In this document: positions 42,650 to 52,153 of the stretch, piece after piece
Layout of the letters: each line of letters begins with the position of its first letter
Numbering within the stretch: position 1 is the first letter of the stretch
DNA from: DAINBT01 sp036732785
GTDB taxonomy: Bacteria; Planctomycetota; Phycisphaerae; Sedimentisphaerales; SM23-30
Direction of reading: 5' to 3'
Assembly: GCA_964537505.1 (NCBI GenBank)
Contig: CAZICK010000003.1
Coordinates: forward strand, 1-64,000
DNA length: 64,000 nt
The notes under the pieces: generated by a model
What the model saw: only the letters and a program-made list of their open reading frames with translations
What the model was told of the DNA's origin: nothing
Databases searched by the model: none
Translations under genes and position numbers: made by a program

Positions 42650-44094
42650 AACTGATATTTGAGAAAAGCGTACCCGGTCGCCGTGGCGTGCATTTGGGCC
42701 GCAGCGATGTGCCCACAAGCATCAATCTCGACAAGAAATTGTTGCGGGAAAAGGATGTTCGATTGGCGGAGTTGAGTGAATTGGATGTGGTCAGGCACTT
42801 TACGGAATTGTCACGACGAAACTATGGAGTGGATACGAACTTTTATCCGTTGGGTTCGTGTACAATGAAGTATAATCCCAAAGTTACCGAGCTTATCGGG
42901 TCGTACCCGGGTTTTGCCAATCTGCATCCGTTACTGCCGCAACTGCGGATGGGCGGGATACTTACCCAAGGGGCACTGCAAGTGCTCTACGAGACAGATT
43001 TACTGCTGCGTAAGATCACCGGGATGGCGAGTTTTACCATGCAGCCGTTGGCCGGTGCTCATGGGGAACTGACCGGCATTATGATTATATCCGCATATCA
43101 TCGCGACCGAGGCAATCGCAAAACTACACTGCTGATTCCTGACAGCGCGCACGGCACTAATCCAGCCAGCGGCACCATTGCCGGTTACGAAGTCCTGTCG
43201 GTACCCAGTGGCAAGAATGGGGTTATGGATGTCGAAGCCCTCAAAGCGATGCTCAGCGACGAGGTGGCCGGGCTGATGCTGACCTGTCCCAATACGCTGG
43301 GACTATTTAACCCGCACATTAAAGAAATCTGTGATCTTATCCACAGTATCGATGGTCTGGTTTATTATGACGGAGCCAATCTAAACGCCATCACCGGCAA
43401 GGTACGGCCTGGCGATATCGGTTTTGATATAGTGCACCTGAACCTGCATAAGACATTTGCCACGCCGCATGGCGGCGGCGGACCGGGGGCAGGTCCGGTG
43501 GGCGTGGTGGAAAAACTCGCGGACTTCCTGCCGGTTTCCATAGTCGTAAAACGAGACGACGGCACGTACGCTCTGGAATATGACCGCCCCAAGAGCATCG
43601 GTTTTGTGGCTCCATTTTATGGTAACTTCGCGATTATTCTGCGGGCCTATGTTTATATCCTGATGCTAGGGAAGGAAGGGCTGATCCGCATGGCGGAAAA
43701 CGCTGTGCTCAACGCAAATTATATAAAGGAAAAGCTCAAGGATTATTATGATTTGCCTTTTCCGCAGGTGTGCAAACACGAATGCGTTTTCAGCGCCAGC
43801 CGGCAAACGGCATTTGGTGTTCACGCTATCGACATTGCCAAAGGCCTGATAGACGCCGGTTTCCATCCGCCTACGATATATTTCCCCACTATTGTCAGGG
43901 AAGCGATGATGATCGAACCGACCGAAACCGAAAGCAAAGAGACGCTCGATACATTTATCGCCGCGATGATAGAAATCGCTCAAACCGCTTCAACTGACCC
44001 GGACAAACTAAAATCAGCCCCTCGAACCACCGCCGTCGGCCGACTGGACGAAACCGCCGCAGCCCGTAATATTAACGTCGCCTGCGTAAAGTAG
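42646..44094 (+). CDS. gcvPB: glycine dehydrogenase (decarboxylating) subunit 2
   Basis: Second, PLP-carrying subunit of the split P-protein. It has 482 residues; the PLP lysine is in HLNLHKTFATPHGGGGPGAGPVG, and NPKVTELIGSYPGFANLHP and DSAHGTNPASGTIAGYEV are conserved. It overlaps gcvPA (ATGA) and converges with addA 14 nt past its stop. Confidence 0.95.
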   Translation: MKLIFEKSVPGRRGVHLGRSDVPTSINLDKKLLREKDVRLAELSELDVVRHFTELSRRNYGVDTNFYPLGSCTMKYNPKVTELIGSYPGFANLHPLLPQLRMGGILTQGALQVLYETDLLLRKITGMASFTMQPLAGAHGELTGIMIISAYHRDRGNRKTTLLIPDSAHGTNPASGTIAGYEVLSVPSGKNGVMDVEALKAMLSDEVAGLMLTCPNTLGLFNPHIKEICDLIHSIDGLVYYDGANLNAITGKVRPGDIGFDIVHLNLHKTFATPHGGGGPGAGPVGVVEKLADFLPVSIVVKRDDGTYALEYDRPKSIGFVAPFYGNFAIILRAYVYILMLGKEGLIRMAENAVLNANYIKEKLKDYYDLPFPQVCKHECVFSASRQTAFGVHAIDIAKGLIDAGFHPPTIYFPTIVREAMMIEPTETESKETLDTFIAAMIEIAQTASTDPDKLKSAPRTTAVGRLDETAAARNINVACVK

Positions 44095-44107
44095 CGCAGC
44101 CTTTTTT

Positions 44108-47100
44108 TCAGAGGCCACCTGTTACTACAGGAAAGGAAATGCCTGGGGTCAGAAAATACAGGTACATTTCGGTAACGTTTTTCTTGAGGATTGTTTCGAC
44201 CGCCCGGCGGTAAAGGCCCATCTGAACATCATAAAAGGCTGCGCGGTCAGCGCATTGTGATTCGGTGATCTGATCGGTTTTATAATCGATAATTGTCAGG
44301 CCGGTGTCGGTTTCGATCAGGCAGTCAATTACGCCGCGAACCAGGACATTTTCATTTCGGTCCTGGTCGCTTAGTTCTTCCTCGCGATAAACTTCTCCTG
44401 CCGGGACGGCTATGGTAAAGGGCCATTCTCGCTGTAGGTGATGGCCGTGGGTGATTATTTTTTGGCCCAGCGACGAAGTAAAGAGTTTAGCGATGGAAGA
44501 TAAATCAATATGTAAAGCCTGCCGATCGTTGAAGAAGCCACGGTCGATTATTCTGAGCAGTTGCCTGGCGAGGTCGTCCCGATCCAGCGAACCGGCCAAA
44601 TCGAGCCTTTGCAGAAACAGATGGGTCCATGAGCCTTTTTCAGCAGCAGTCGGCATGGGCGGTTGATCGGCCATGAATTGAGGACGTCTGTTGAAAGGCT
44701 CGGCCGGGGTTTTCGCAAACGAGACGAAAGGGGGCCGTTCAGTCTGGCCGGAACCGCAAGATGCGGGAGTTTCTTTTTCCGCGGGACCAACAGCCGGATC
44801 GGGAGCGAAATCAGGGTCTTGCCGCAGATCGATCTGATGCTTAATATCCGAAACGCTGCGTCTGGCCCAAAGTCGCTGCAATGGTTTGTGCGGATATCGC
44901 CAATTGATCCGATCGATAATCTCCCGCACCTGTGGGGTTGGCAAACCTGGAGCCAAACCGGCAAGCTCGTCCAGTGAGTCGGCTCTTTTGGGACGGGCCG
45001 GTTGCCCAGCGGTATCTTTGAGCAACTCTGTCACCTGTTCGGCGGAATAAGAGGTTACGTCAAAACGCGAATCAAATTGTCCCGGTGAAGATCGAGCGTC
45101 CGGGTCTGGTTTGGAATGACAATCATCCAAAAAATCCCGCATGTCCGGGTGTCCGGCCAGAGCGGGACCAAGCCAATCAATAGGCGCAGCGGCACCACTC
45201 AAAAGAAACTCCGGCAGCGCCAGTTGACAATCGAAACGCCAATTTTTCCACTGACTGCGTGCACGATCGATATTTATGCCGGCCGTGAGAATCAATCGTT
45301 CACAGGCACGGGTAAACGCTACATAAAGTATTCGCATCTCTTCAGCGAGTGCACGGTGTTCGATGTCCTCAGCGATGACGCTGCGGGCAAGGGTGGACCA
45401 ATTGTCCTGACTGATCGTATCGACTATGCGCAGCCCAACGGGACAGGATTCACCGGTCGAGGGAGATTGGGAGCTGTTGAACAAAATAGACTGATGAGCG
45501 TCCTGCATATTGAACTTACGGGCCAACTCGGCAGCAATCACTACCGGGAATTCCAATCCCTTGCTCTTGTGCACACTCATAATTCTTACGACATTGTCCG
45601 CTTCGGTAAGGATTGGCGCGGGTCCGAAATCGCCTTGTTCCTCGCGCAATTTTTCGACAAAACGCAGGAATCGCGCCAACCCCTGCTGAGTGAAACTATC
45701 GAACCGCCGGGCCACATCGTGCAAATGCAGCAGATTACTGTAGCGCTGCCGTCCGTCCGGCAAACCGGATACGTACGCCAACAAATCAGTATCGCGATAA
45801 ATCCGCCAAATGAGCCTTGCCAAATTGCCCTGCCGGGCCAGGCTCCGCCATATCTCAAGCCGGGCCAGGAACTCACCGATCTTCTCTTTCAATTCAACAT
45901 CGGGACCGTTTTGGCCATAGTCGCACAGGGCCTGATAAAAACCGCCCTTCGGCGTGTGAAGACGAATATCCGCCAACTGCGATTCGTTGAGTCCGGCTAT
46001 TGAACTGCGCAGCACCGAAGCTAACGGAATATCCTGTTGGGGATTGTCCAGCAGTTTCAGCAGACAAACCATGTCCTGAATTTCGGTAGCGACGAAATAG
46101 CCGCTGGTCAGCTCGGCATGAACGGGAATACCCATTTGTCCGAAAACCTCACTCCACAGTTCGGCCCGCATCTTCATGGACCGCAGCAAAATGACTATAT
46201 CGCGGTATTCTACCGACCGAGCCAATCCTGTACGCGAGTCGATAACATTAAACTCAGCTTTACCGTCCGATCGGTCAGCGACCATTTGGCGGATACGCCG
46301 ACCTACAACCATCGCTTCCCGTCGAGTAGTGTCAAGCTCGTTCGGGCCGTCAGTTGTGCGGCTGTCGGGATCTTCGGTGGAAACGTTACTAACGTTACTC
46401 AAGTCGCGTTCGATAAGATGCAACTCGATACGGCCGGCCTGATCGTTGTCATTAGCGATAGTGTCATAACGGGTGGCGCCGTAAACCAGTTGTGCGTCGC
46501 GATGATAATCGATACCGGCAAAATCACCGGTCATACAGCGGGAGAAAATATAGTTGATACCGGCTATGATTTCGCGCCGGGAGCGGAAGTTTTTGTTAAG
46601 GTCGATCTTTTTTTGCCTAGCCGAATCAGCATCGGCAGCGTCGGCAGGTGTAAATTTCCGATATTTTTCCAGGAAGATATCGGGCTCCGCCTGGCGGAAA
46701 CCGTAAATGCTCTGCTTGAGATCGCCTACCATAAACAGGTTGCCGAGTGGTTCGGATTTATCGTGCCGGTCAAAGTCACAGACGAAACCGCCGCGGCTGA
46801 GGCAGCGAATAATCGCCTCCTGCACCGGCGAGATGTCCTGATATTCATCGATCAGCACATACTTGAACCGCTCCTGCAATTGCCTGGCCAGGTCGGTTGG
46901 ACCGTTTTGGCCGTATAAAAGAGACAGACATTGACGTTCCAGATCGGCAAAATCGAGTACGTTCTGCCGCTGCTTGCTCCTTTGGTAACGAGCGGCGAAC
47001 TCATTGTGCAATCTGGCAAGCAACTCGGCAAACGGTTCGGTAACACTCAACTGTTTGATAACATCGGCGGAGGCGACGGCAAAGGTCTGCTGTATTTTTT

Positions 47101-48049
47101 GATATTCAGCCTTGGCCCTGTCGATCAGGTCCTTGACCGGAGCGATATCATCTTCGCCCAGTTCTTTCGGCCGGTTGGGAACGCGGGGGAACGACAACCC
47201 GCCTATCTGTTCCAACGCTCCGGGGAAATCGCCGCTAACCAAGGCATCTTTCACCTGACCAAGCATCGGCAGCAGTTTATCCTGAAGATGGATGGTGTAA
47301 AACTGCAGTTGTGGATAGTAATCGATCATTGTGCGGGCATATTCCAGCCGGGAAATAACACGATCGATCTGCAGGGCAAGTATCTGCTTTTGCCGCTTGA
47401 CCACTGCAAGATTCTCGACGTCTGTCTGCTCGATACGCAGCATTCTGGACCAACCGGCAAGCCAGCTTTCGTGATCCTGCATGGTATCCAGAAAATTATG
47501 CAGCCTGATAAGCAGGTTTATCAGGGGCCGATCACCGGTGTCGGCTCCGTATGACTGCACAAAGCGATCAAACAGCTCCGGTTCGCTGTTTTGAGTTCTG
47601 TCACTTTGTGCATAACGATCTTCAAAAAGCTCGGTGGCAATCTGCAGCTTGAGCAGCTCCGATTCGTCGGCATCGAGAATCTCAAAGGTTCCGTCCAGCG
47701 GCAAACGATAAAAAAACTCCCGCAATACGGAATGACAAAAAGAATGAACGGTAGAAATATTGGCTTTGTCCAACAGAATGAGCTGACGGTGTAAACGGGG
47801 ATCGTTTCGGGCAAACTGGCGTAATCGGTGGGCGATACGGCTGCGCATCTCCGCGGCTGCGGCTTCGGTAAATGTCAGTACCAGCAATTCGTCAACATTA
47901 CAGGGATGAGGCGCCTCGGTAAGCAGATAAATACAACGACCCGCCAATACCGCGGTCTTGCCCGCCCCGGCTGAGGCGGTCAACAGCACATCACCATTAA
48001 CAGTGTTGATGGCCAGCTTTTGCTGAGGTGTCCAGTCGATACTGCCCAT
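44108..48049 (-). CDS. addA: ATP-dependent helicase/nuclease subunit A (AddA)
   Basis: UvrD-like helicase fused to a RecB-type nuclease, for processing double-strand breaks. It has 1313 residues from the ATG at 48049. Motif I is LLTASAGAGKTAVLAGR; FVLIDEYQDISPVQE corresponds to the DExQD helicase motif II; SKGLEFPVVIAAELARKF to motif V; FTRACERLIL to motif VI. The C-terminal nuclease has GVIDCLIETDTGLTIIDYKTD, with the metal-binding Asp and Lys. Its usual partner addB is not adjacent. Confidence 0.92.
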   Translation of the reverse strand: MGSIDWTPQQKLAINTVNGDVLLTASAGAGKTAVLAGRCIYLLTEAPHPCNVDELLVLTFTEAAAAEMRSRIAHRLRQFARNDPRLHRQLILLDKANISTVHSFCHSVLREFFYRLPLDGTFEILDADESELLKLQIATELFEDRYAQSDRTQNSEPELFDRFVQSYGADTGDRPLINLLIRLHNFLDTMQDHESWLAGWSRMLRIEQTDVENLAVVKRQKQILALQIDRVISRLEYARTMIDYYPQLQFYTIHLQDKLLPMLGQVKDALVSGDFPGALEQIGGLSFPRVPNRPKELGEDDIAPVKDLIDRAKAEYQKIQQTFAVASADVIKQLSVTEPFAELLARLHNEFAARYQRSKQRQNVLDFADLERQCLSLLYGQNGPTDLARQLQERFKYVLIDEYQDISPVQEAIIRCLSRGGFVCDFDRHDKSEPLGNLFMVGDLKQSIYGFRQAEPDIFLEKYRKFTPADAADADSARQKKIDLNKNFRSRREIIAGINYIFSRCMTGDFAGIDYHRDAQLVYGATRYDTIANDNDQAGRIELHLIERDLSNVSNVSTEDPDSRTTDGPNELDTTRREAMVVGRRIRQMVADRSDGKAEFNVIDSRTGLARSVEYRDIVILLRSMKMRAELWSEVFGQMGIPVHAELTSGYFVATEIQDMVCLLKLLDNPQQDIPLASVLRSSIAGLNESQLADIRLHTPKGGFYQALCDYGQNGPDVELKEKIGEFLARLEIWRSLARQGNLARLIWRIYRDTDLLAYVSGLPDGRQRYSNLLHLHDVARRFDSFTQQGLARFLRFVEKLREEQGDFGPAPILTEADNVVRIMSVHKSKGLEFPVVIAAELARKFNMQDAHQSILFNSSQSPSTGESCPVGLRIVDTISQDNWSTLARSVIAEDIEHRALAEEMRILYVAFTRACERLILTAGINIDRARSQWKNWRFDCQLALPEFLLSGAAAPIDWLGPALAGHPDMRDFLDDCHSKPDPDARSSPGQFDSRFDVTSYSAEQVTELLKDTAGQPARPKRADSLDELAGLAPGLPTPQVREIIDRINWRYPHKPLQRLWARRSVSDIKHQIDLRQDPDFAPDPAVGPAEKETPASCGSGQTERPPFVSFAKTPAEPFNRRPQFMADQPPMPTAAEKGSWTHLFLQRLDLAGSLDRDDLARQLLRIIDRGFFNDRQALHIDLSSIAKLFTSSLGQKIITHGHHLQREWPFTIAVPAGEVYREEELSDQDRNENVLVRGVIDCLIETDTGLTIIDYKTDQITESQCADRAAFYDVQMGLYRRAVETILKKNVTEMYLYFLTPGISFPVVTGGL

Positions 48050-48331
48050 AATCCGCACTCACAACTCTGCCAAAAAACCTGCGTCCACTAAAAAACTCGT
48101 CTATACTGTATCCTATTGACCGATCATTGGCTAAACTTTTATAGATGTTTTTTCCAAGTGGGGTAAATTGTCAACAACATTTGACCAGCCTGACGAATTC
48201 AGATACAATGAGAGTGAAATGATAAGAGTTTGGTGTGTTATGAGAGTGCAAATAATCCGACAGAGACAAAACACTGCGATATTTTTACATCGAACGCATG
48301 GGAGTTTGTCCTTAACTTCCGTTTTTTCATA

Positions 48332-48400
48332 GAGTTAACGTGATACCATCAACTCGACGCAAGCCGATCCGGCGGAAACCGGCAAGTTGCGTCGGACAAA
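48332..48400. repeat. intergenic repeat, copy Y
   Basis: GAGTTAACGTGATACCATC (48332-48350) matches copy X at 32980-32998 at 17 of 19 positions. Beyond it, AAACCGGCAAGTTG resembles AAGCTGGTAACTTG of copy X. Here the element also contains a strong hairpin (48355-48394). The rest of 48050-48437 has no gene. Confidence 0.5.
48355..48394 (+). ncRNA. strong hairpin just upstream of thiC
   Basis: Outer stem CGACGCAA / TTGCGTCG (8 bp, perfect) with an inner CCGG / CCGG stem, 43 nt before the thiC start. No TPP riboswitch consensus (CTGAGA, ACCTGATCTGGATAATGCC) is present, so if thiC is controlled here the element is of another type. Confidence 0.4.
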
Positions 48401-48437
48401 TATGTTACACGGTTTTTGGGCCGAGTCAGGAACTATT

Positions 48438-49715
48438 ATGACCCAGTTGGAACAAGCTAGAGCCGAAATCATAACCGATCAAATGCGACAGGTCGCCCAA
48501 AAAGAGGCGGTGGATGCGGAGGCTATTCGCCGGGAAGTGGCTGCCGGCAGAATGGTCATCCCTGCCAACGTCGTCCATCTCAAAGACAGTCTCGACCCCA
48601 TCGGTATCGGCCGAGCGATCACTACCAAGATCAATGCCAACATAGGTGCTTCCCCACTTGATTCGGACGATGCTTACGAGCTACGCAAACTCAATACGGC
48701 GCTCAAATATGGGGCCGATACCGTCATGGACCTTTCGACCGGCGGTGATGTCGATCGGTGCCGCTGTAATCTTATCGCCCATAGCCCGGCTCCGCTGGGT
48801 ACGGTTCCGCTGTACGAAATGATTATCAATAAAACCATTAAAGAGCTTACATATAACGACATTCTGGCCACGTGCCGGAAACAGGCCGAGCAGGGCGTCG
48901 ATTTTTTCACTGTTCATGCCGGTCTGCTCAAGGAACATCTGCCGCTGACGAAAACCCGTATCGCTGGTATTATCAGCCGGGGTGGTTCGCTGCTGGCTCA
49001 ATGGATGCTGTACCACAATAAACAGAATCCGTTTTATGAGATTTTCGACGACCTTTGTGATATTGTACACGATTATGATGTTGCCTTCTCGCTCGGCGAC
49101 GGTCTGAGGCCGGGCTGCCTGGCGGACGCCACCGACAAGGCCCAGATCGCTGAGCTGCATACCCTGGGCGAATTGACCCAGCGAGCGTGGGATAAGGGCT
49201 GTCAGGTTATCGTCGAAGGGCCGGGCCATGTACCTTTCGATCAAATCGAATACAACATGAAATTGCAAAAGGATATTTGCCAGGGCGCCCCGTTTTATGT
49301 GCTCGGCCCGCTGGTAACTGACATTGCCCCCGGCTACGACCATATTACCAGTTCTATCGGCGCCACCGCGGCGGCTTATCATGGCGCAGCGTTTTTGTGC
49401 TACGTTACGCCGCGCGAACACCTGGGCTTACCCTCGGAAGACGACGTTCGTCAGGGCGTGATTGCTTATAAGATCGCCGCTCATGCTGCGGATGTGGCCC
49501 TGGGCCTGCCAGGCGCACGCAAATGGGACGACGAACTGAGCAAGGCCCGAGCGGAACTCGACTGGCAAAAACATCTGGGGTTGGCCATCGATCCCGAGAC
49601 CGCTCGAAAAATGCACGATGAAAAAAAACTATCCCCCACAGACCACTGTACCATGTGTGGCAAAGACTGGTGTAGCGTACGTATCAACAAGGAAATCCGC
49701 GAAACGTTGATCTGA
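48438..49715 (+). CDS. thiC: phosphomethylpyrimidine synthase ThiC
   Basis: Radical SAM enzyme that converts aminoimidazole ribotide to hydroxymethylpyrimidine phosphate in thiamine synthesis. It has 425 residues; the start at 48438 (MTQLEQARAEIITDQM) has AGGA 7 nt upstream. Hallmarks: KINANIGASPLDSD, DLSTGGD, GDGLRPGCLADATDKAQ, EGPGHVPFDQIEYNM, and the C-terminal CTMCGKDWCSVR that holds the CxxCx4C cluster ligands. It is a single gene, converging with pheS. Confidence 0.95.
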   Translation: MTQLEQARAEIITDQMRQVAQKEAVDAEAIRREVAAGRMVIPANVVHLKDSLDPIGIGRAITTKINANIGASPLDSDDAYELRKLNTALKYGADTVMDLSTGGDVDRCRCNLIAHSPAPLGTVPLYEMIINKTIKELTYNDILATCRKQAEQGVDFFTVHAGLLKEHLPLTKTRIAGIISRGGSLLAQWMLYHNKQNPFYEIFDDLCDIVHDYDVAFSLGDGLRPGCLADATDKAQIAELHTLGELTQRAWDKGCQVIVEGPGHVPFDQIEYNMKLQKDICQGAPFYVLGPLVTDIAPGYDHITSSIGATAAAYHGAAFLCYVTPREHLGLPSEDDVRQGVIAYKIAAHAADVALGLPGARKWDDELSKARAELDWQKHLGLAIDPETARKMHDEKKLSPTDHCTMCGKDWCSVRINKEIRETLI

Positions 49716-49749
49716 CTTGACACGCATCACCTGGAAACATTTCGGCCAG

Positions 49750-50751
49750 CTAAAATTGTTGCAGGAATCGCAGGTCGTTTTCGGTGAAAAGGCGAATATC
49801 GGTTATGCCGAACTTGCGCATGGCCAAGCGTTCGATGCCAAATCCGAACGCCCAGCCGGTATATTTTTCCGGGTCGTAACCAACCGCTTCGAAAACGTTC
49901 GGATCGACCATTCCACAGCCTCCCATTTCGATCCAGTTTTCCCGGCCCTGCTTGTCCTGCAGCAACAGGTCCACCTCACCCGACGGTTCAGTAAACGGAA
50001 AGTAGCTCGGTCGAAACCGCCACTGCGTATCCGGGCCATAAAAGGCGTGAATAAACTGGTCGATGGTCGTTTTCAGATCGACCATGCTCACCCCCTCATC
50101 CACCACCAGGGCCTCGATCTGGTGGAACATATACATGTGCGTGGCATCGACGCTGTCCGGTCGATAAACGCGGCCCGGCGCTACAATACGGATGGGTGGT
50201 TTTCTTTTTTCCATAACCCGTATCTGGACCGTCGAGGTCTGCGACCGCAAGAGGGTACTATCGTCAATATAAAAATTGTCCAGCGGATCGCGTGCCGGAT
50301 GCGCTTCGTCAATATTCAACGCCACAAAATTATGATACTCATCTTCAATTTCAGGGCCATAACCCACTTCAAAACCCATCCGGCCAAAAATTTCCAGTAG
50401 TTCATTGATAGTTTGGGTAATAAGATGACTACTGCCCAACCGAGCCGGCTCGCCCGGCAGCGTTACATCGAACAACACTTCGCTTGCCGTACTGCTCTGC
50501 TGCTCCAGGCGGTATTTCAACTCATCAAAAGCAGATTTGACCTGATTCTTGATCTGGTTGGCCAGTTGCCCGGCCTGAGGTTTGAGCTCTTTGGGCAGTT
50601 TGCCCAGTTCGCCAAGCAGACCGGTAATCTCACCCTTGCGAGAAAGGTACTTAACGCGGAACTGTTCCATCTGATCGAGACTGGCCACCCTTTTCAGATC
50701 GTCCAGCGCCTTTTCGCCGACTGCCCTGAATTGCCCTAAAATGTCAGTCAT
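49750..50751 (-). CDS. pheS: phenylalanyl-tRNA synthetase alpha subunit
   Basis: 333 residues. An N-terminal coiled-coil (about 1-90, LSRKGEITGLLGELGKLPKE) precedes the class II catalytic core with VGYGPEIEDEYHNFVALN, HPARDPLDNFYI, FRPSYFPFTEPSGEVD and motif 3 WAFGFGIERLAMRKFGITDIRLF. Two ATGs are adjacent (50754, 50751); the second is better spaced from AGGG. It is the last gene of thrS-infC-rpmI-rplT-pheS. pheT, usually next, is absent. Confidence 0.94.
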   Translation of the reverse strand: MTDILGQFRAVGEKALDDLKRVASLDQMEQFRVKYLSRKGEITGLLGELGKLPKELKPQAGQLANQIKNQVKSAFDELKYRLEQQSSTASEVLFDVTLPGEPARLGSSHLITQTINELLEIFGRMGFEVGYGPEIEDEYHNFVALNIDEAHPARDPLDNFYIDDSTLLRSQTSTVQIRVMEKRKPPIRIVAPGRVYRPDSVDATHMYMFHQIEALVVDEGVSMVDLKTTIDQFIHAFYGPDTQWRFRPSYFPFTEPSGEVDLLLQDKQGRENWIEMGGCGMVDPNVFEAVGYDPEKYTGWAFGFGIERLAMRKFGITDIRLFTENDLRFLQQF

Positions 50752-50802
50752 CATTTGTCCCTGATGCTTTGAATAACAGTTTCTGAAATGAGTGGTTCTC
50801 AC

Positions 50803-51168
50803 TTAGGCGGCGGAGCCCAATGCCTCGCGTGCCATTTCCACAACTTTGTCAAAACCCTCCGGATCGTGAATCGCCATTTCAGAAAGCATTTTCCGGTTGA
50901 TACTGACCTGCGCCAGCTTCAATCCATTAATGAACTGACTGTAACGGATATTCCGCTGATGGCAGGCCGCACTGATACGAACAATCCAAAGCGCACGAAA
51001 ATCCCGTTTTTTACGGCGTCTGTCTTTTGTCGCCGTGGCCTGGGCGCGGACCAGCGATTCCTGTGCTAATCGCCAATTTTTACTGCGTGGACCGCGAAAA
51101 CCCCGGACAGCCTTAAAAACGCGTTTCTTGGCTTGGCGCCTGGCGGCGCCTTTACATACTCTTGGCAT
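50803..51168 (-). CDS. rplT: 50S ribosomal protein L20
   Basis: 121 residues from the ATG at 51168 (MPRVCKGAARRQAKKRVFKAVRGFRGPRSKNW), with AAGGAAAG upstream. The remaining core (RIRQFINGLKLA-like RYSQFINGLKLAQVSINRKMLSEMA) is typical. L20 binds 23S rRNA early in assembly and in other bacteria represses the rpmI-rplT mRNA; no leader structure was verified here. Confidence 0.95.
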   Translation of the reverse strand: MPRVCKGAARRQAKKRVFKAVRGFRGPRSKNWRLAQESLVRAQATATKDRRRKKRDFRALWIVRISAACHQRNIRYSQFINGLKLAQVSINRKMLSEMAIHDPEGFDKVVEMAREALGSAA

Positions 51169-51311
51169 GGCAGCTTTCCTTTCATCCAATAAATATATGC
51201 CCGCTGGCGGCAGCCGTAAGCCGAGAAGCAAGCATTAAAAACCACCGGCATTAATTCATGTTTCCTGCCGGACGATACTAATCTGACGTGGTTTTTGTTT
51301 GTAACTGTCCG

Positions 51312-51506
51312 CTAAACCCCTAATAAAACCTTTGTTTTTCGGGCCATCGCAATCGACATTCCCTTCGTGTTACGGAGCGAACGGCACCGGTTGCCGCTTT
51401 TGCTACTCATCAGGTGGCCGGAGAAAGATCGCTTCCGCATGACTTTACCGGTAGCGGATATCTTCACTCTCTTCTTTAATCCTTTATGTGTTTTTTGTTT
51501 TGGCAT
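51312..51506 (-). CDS. rpmI: 50S ribosomal protein L35
   Basis: 64 residues, highly basic, with MPKQKTHKGLKKRVKISATGK then SFSGHLMSSKSG as in the family. It lies 65 nt after infC and 143 nt before rplT, in the conserved order. Confidence 0.95.
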   Translation of the reverse strand: MPKQKTHKGLKKRVKISATGKVMRKRSFSGHLMSSKSGNRCRSLRNTKGMSIAMARKTKVLLGV

Positions 51507-51571
51507 TATCTGTTGTTACCTTTTTATTGCAGTCAAAACCGCAATTAATTCCTTATTTCCTGCGTTTGTTG

Positions 51572-52099
51572 TCACTGAAGCTTGGCCATTCCAGCCGGCG
51601 CCACTACCATCGTCATCCGACGTCCCTGACGTCTAGCCGGAACTTCTACTTTGCCCAGCCCATCCAATTGCTGGCTTATCCCCTGGAACATCTCTATCGC
51701 TCGATCCAGATGTATCATCTCGCGACCGCGGAAAAGCATTGTAAACTGCACTTTACTGCCCTTTTCCAGAAACGTTCGTGCCTTCTCGAGTTTGAAATCC
51801 ATATCATGTGTATCGATCTTGGGACGTATGCGTACTTCCTTCAGAACGACATTATGCTGCTTGACTTTGGCTTTATGCTCCTTCTTCTTTTGGTCGTACT
51901 TCCATTTGCCGTAGTCCATCAAACGGCAAACCGGCGGATTGCTGGTCGGCGCCACTTCCACCAGATCCACGCCTGCTTCGCGAGCTATATTTATAGCATC
52001 GACAGTACCGACAATCCCAACCTGCTGGTTATTCTGGTCGATAAGACGAACCTCAGGCACACGAATTCGCTCATTCACCCTCAAATTCTTTGTTGCTAT
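51572..52099 (-). CDS. infC: translation initiation factor IF-3, probable AUA start
   Basis: IF-3 proofreads start-codon choice and keeps subunits apart. The body (RVNERIRVPEVRLID...DLVEVAPTSNPPVCRLMDYGKWKYDQKKK...KEVRIRPKIDTHDMDFKLEKA...GRRMTMVVAP) is complete. No ATG or GTG with a ribosome binding site is available. A TTG at 52084 lacks one. An ATA at 52099 follows GGTGAGAG by about 5 nt and adds IATKNL before RVNER, matching the usual length of 175. Non-AUG starts on infC underlie its autoregulation in E. coli (AUU), so the ATA start is preferred. Confidence 0.93.
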   Translation of the reverse strand: MATKNLRVNERIRVPEVRLIDQNNQQVGIVGTVDAINIAREAGVDLVEVAPTSNPPVCRLMDYGKWKYDQKKKEHKAKVKQHNVVLKEVRIRPKIDTHDMDFKLEKARTFLEKGSKVQFTMLFRGREMIHLDRAIEMFQGISQQLDGLGKVEVPARRQGRRMTMVVAPAGMAKLQ

Positions 52100-52153
52100 A
52101 AGCTCTCACCAATCCTTTCTGTCTGGAACCAAATGACAAAAGCGACCGGCCTC

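Noticed and set aside
43336..43344. TTATCCACA DnaA-box-like string, also near 60308
   Set aside because: Single copies inside gcvPB and trpE(G) coding sequence with no clustering, so not evidence for an origin.
48355..48394. Cyclic di-GMP (GEMM) riboswitch suggested by GACGCAA and GCC
   Set aside because: The resemblance is limited to a few bases, the receptor stem and tetraloop-receptor arrangement are not seen.
48060..48437. TPP riboswitch before thiC
   Set aside because: None of the conserved TPP aptamer blocks is present; only a different hairpin was found.
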